A DNA stretch of 64,000 bases, taken from Phalacrocorax aristotelis. Its lineage: Eukaryota > Chordata > Aves > Suliformes > Phalacrocoracidae. The position numbers and the translations under genes are program-made. How positions within the stretch are numbered: position 1 is the first letter of the stretch; each line of letters opens with the position of its first letter. Shown piece after piece: positions 61,266 through 64,000 of this stretch. The stretch is taken from assembly GCF_949628215.1 (NCBI RefSeq), contig NC_134288.1, positions 6,262,001 through 6,326,000 of the forward strand. The letters are read 5' to 3'. The notes below the pieces were generated by a model that was given only the letters and a program-made list of their open reading frames with translations, was not told the DNA's origin and did not search any database.

Positions 61266-64000
61266 CTTTAAAAAAAAAATTAGTTCAATCTCTTTCTTTC
61301 ATGTGAAAAGTACAAAATTAATTCCCCTTGTTTTGAGAACATGGTCACTTGCATCTTCAGTTCTAAAAACCAGAGCTGGTAAGTCTTTGTGTTTTCAAAA
61401 TGCTGATTCCAATCATGGCTACTTTTATTTCAGCCTTGGGCACCATATTCTCAACTGTAGGTGAATGTAGTTTTTTAAAACTCTGAAAAACACATTTTAG
61501 AATGGAAAGTTTGTGGGGGAAGTCTCCCGTTCCTGTGGGAGGTAAAAAAGGCAGGATTTGGCAGCCTCGGCAGATTTAGGATTGTGCTGAAGGGATCAAT
61601 CTGTTTCAGATTGGATGCCTTAAACACTTTGTAGTTACAGGAGTGGAGCACTGGTAGCAGGACAGGGACTGCTAGGGCTTAAAACCATCCATGCAATGTC
61701 TGATGAGTTCGTGAGCACAGTGCCAGCAGTGCCACAGGCAAGGGCAGGGGCAGCATCTCAGTGTCCTGGACATTTTTGTCCCATAAAGTCTTCATAAAAT
61801 GAGTGGTTAGTTCCACAAATGTTACAGGGTTGAGCAGAGCCAGATCTCGTACTTATTAATGCAGAGATTGTTCAGATGTACCTAGTCACAGAGATCCACA
61901 GAGATACGTTGATGCCTGTCACCACACATTTTGGTTAGTGTCATGCTCCTAAATACCTTTATGGAGCTGGGCCTCTGACCACTGGCTTCTGTGCAATGGC
62001 ATAATAGCTTTCCCCCCTCTTCTCTTTTTCCTAGACTACGAAAAGTAAGGAAACACATTCCACCACTATCCCCCAATTTTCCCAGTTCTCAGCAGGGAGA
62101 GGTGTCCCTCTGAGCTTTTGTCTGATTGCCCCCCACTGAAGCCAAGGCCAGCCGCTTGCTCACCCAGAGCTCAGCCCATGCACCGATCCTTGGGGGACCA
62201 GCCAAGGAACCTGTATTGCTCAAACTCAGAGTGGGATGAAAATCAGTGTCTATATATCTGTCACATCCTTAATTGTAAAGTTGTTAACCTTGCATTTAGT
62301 GCTTGAATACTCCTGTGATGGGCACTAGAGATAAACCTCTGAGAGCCAGACATTGAAATAACATTGTGAACATTTTTTTTAACCTGGAGAGCTATTATTG
62401 ACAGGGTGTCAGCTGCTGATGAAGGGCCCTGAAATATTTTATGGGATGTGACAGCTAATAAAACAGGTTGTTGTTTTTAATTGTTTGGCAGGTAGCAGTG
62501 AATTGTGAACAGATGTGAACTGGCTGCAGAGGAGTATGTAGGTTTCCCTGAATTTCTTCCATGTTTTACTGCCACCACTAACACTGACCATGAAAAATAT
62601 TAGTCCCCTAATTTTCACCCTGTGCCTTGCTGCTTTGGTCATATTTGAAAATAGCACCATGTAACCAAAAATGCTCTGCACAATTCCTGGGTGCCAAGGC
62701 AGCGGAGGTTGATTTCAGTACAGGGGGTTCTTTATGAAACAGTTCATATTCTTCCACATAAAGTTTTGCAAATGATCCTGTCGCAGTTGATCTGCCAATT
62801 GTACAGGTGGTGTGCCTTTGCTGCACTGAAGACGGCTCAAAAATGTCCTGAGACCTACGTCCTTATGAGACTGCCCAAGCTACAAAGCATCTGTATTGCA
62901 CCGTGGATGTGCATGCACACTGCATGGAAAGAAGGGTAATCTGGGTCTTTACATCCTGCTGTGCAAAGCCGTGCTTTCCAGAGCTGCTTTGGGTACAAAA
63001 CTTATTCTCGGTTTCAGCCTGGTGCCTTGGCTCCTTCAGCCTGCTGCATAATGAGCTCCTAACGCTTTCCATAGCACAATGTACTTTTGGGAGGCTCCAA
63101 AGAGCTTATTATATCTCTGTTTAAGAGACCCAGAGGGACTGTGCAGGGCTTGCATTGTCTGAAATGAAAGATGTCTCATCAGGTTACACCTTTTAGCTCC
63201 TATCTGTATAAGCATGCTGATAAGTGGTGCTTTTTCTTCCTCCATCCCCCCACTCCCTTTCTCTCTAACATAATCTTTGCCAGATCTAGTCAAAGCAGAA
63301 TAGCTGCAGGGGATTCATTAATCCTAGTCTGGAGCTAACCACCACCACCACCACCAAATCATAAAAATAAAAATTTAAGGCACCTTAGTTTATTATTCAT
63401 ATACTTTCTGTCCAGCCTTTTTATCCTGCTCCCTGGGTATGCTCCCCTGCGCTGGGACCCCTCCAGTTGCTCCATCCTCTCTCTGATCTTCTGTTAAACA
63501 GTTATCAGTTCCCGAGGGAGACTTGGGATAAAATGACACTCCTCCCATGTGCCGAAAGCTGCCAGGGTTGTGTACACTGGCACTACTACAACAGAAACTA
63601 AGCCTTGGCCTCAAGCAATGTAACACCCAGATAAACAAGTCTGCCAGAAAGAGGCCGGGCTGAGGTTCTGTGCTCGCAGCACTTCGGGAGAGGCTGATCC
63701 AAACACTTGTGAGCTGCAGATAGCTGCAAGACAGGGTGTATCCAGGAAACCCAGGCTGCTCCATGGTGTTACATCCCTCCTGGCAGCAGTCCAGTGCATC
63801 CCCCACGGCCACTCTCCCCACACCACGCTTGCCAGCCAAAGAGGTGTTTCCAAATATTGCAGAGCAAAAGACACCAGCAGCGCCTCAGTGCAGACGTGGG
63901 TAGGGGAATCCTCCTGCTCTGTTGCCTCGATGTATTTCACCATGGGAACATGCTCAGTCATTGGCTTGCCCAAAGCCTTGGCTGAATGTTTGGCGTGGCT
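61266..64000. other. Noncoding DNA to the window end, no gene recognised
   Basis: Includes an A9 run at 61270-61278, a short (ACC)n run at 63341-63355, and the longest ORF of the window (63393-63839, minus, 148 codons; an overlapping one at 63611-63973). These ORFs have irregular composition, no domain and no flanking splice signals I could trust. A pyrimidine-rich stretch at 63225-63265 is unremarkable. No repeat recognised. Confidence 0.45.

Noticed and set aside
63341..63355. (ACC)n run as a functional repeat
   Set aside because: Five units only; ordinary microsatellite.
63393..63839. Longest ORF (148 codons, minus)
   Set aside because: No domain, signal or regular composition, overlapped by another ORF of 120 codons in a different frame, and no trusted splice context.
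1..64000. tRNA, rRNA, CRISPR or mitochondrial insert
   Set aside because: No cloverleaf-like A/B box pairs, rRNA core, spaced direct-repeat array or mitochondrial gene run was recognised by eye; a profile search would be needed for certainty.

Overview
The window looks like avian nuclear DNA, and I find no gene in it that I can call with confidence. The bird assignment rests on two transposon relics. One is a 3'-terminal CR1 LINE fragment at about 46556-47089, which ends in three copies of the octamer ATTCTATG and still shows the C-terminal part of the CR1 reverse-transcriptase reading frame. The other is a roughly 600-bp solo LTR at about 38947-39546 of a type abundant in bird genomes, probably Neoaves. 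A second, minute CR1 3' end lies on the minus strand at 19561-19605. There are no operons, ribosome binding sites, bacterial mobile elements, CRISPR arrays or recognisable RNA genes. Every longer open reading frame (the longest is 148 codons) looks like a chance ORF or lies in a transposon relic.

Layout: 1-6900 is unremarkable AT-rich DNA, apart from one well-formed splice-site-bounded 63-nt open segment (240-302) and a curious minus-strand ORF that runs into an A14 tract (1148-1411). From about 6900 to 14000 there are several AT-rich, TAAT-rich blocks that look like conserved noncoding elements. A small CpG-rich patch (about 10700-10870) sits among them. At 18666-18776 there is a nested inverted repeat with two 18-bp stems. 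From 19 to 27.5 kb there are several very old amniote repeats (MIR-like SINEs, two pieces of one long element, and palindromic repeats). From 27.5 to 46.5 kb it is mostly plain, with the solo LTR and more MIR-like relics. From 47 to 64 kb it is plain apart from further possible noncoding conserved blocks, the best at about 58950-59275.

Taken together, this is most easily read as part of a gene desert or a very large intron, with scattered regulatory candidates and slowly decaying ancient repeats. Repeat family calls are made from memory of family features, and the conserved-element calls from base composition and motif content alone. Both need alignment to confirm. I found no convincing new biological system. 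The most specific unexplained structures are the nested hairpin at 18.7 kb, the 37-bp-spaced homeodomain-type repeat at 10.07-10.13 kb, and the candidate exon at 240-302.
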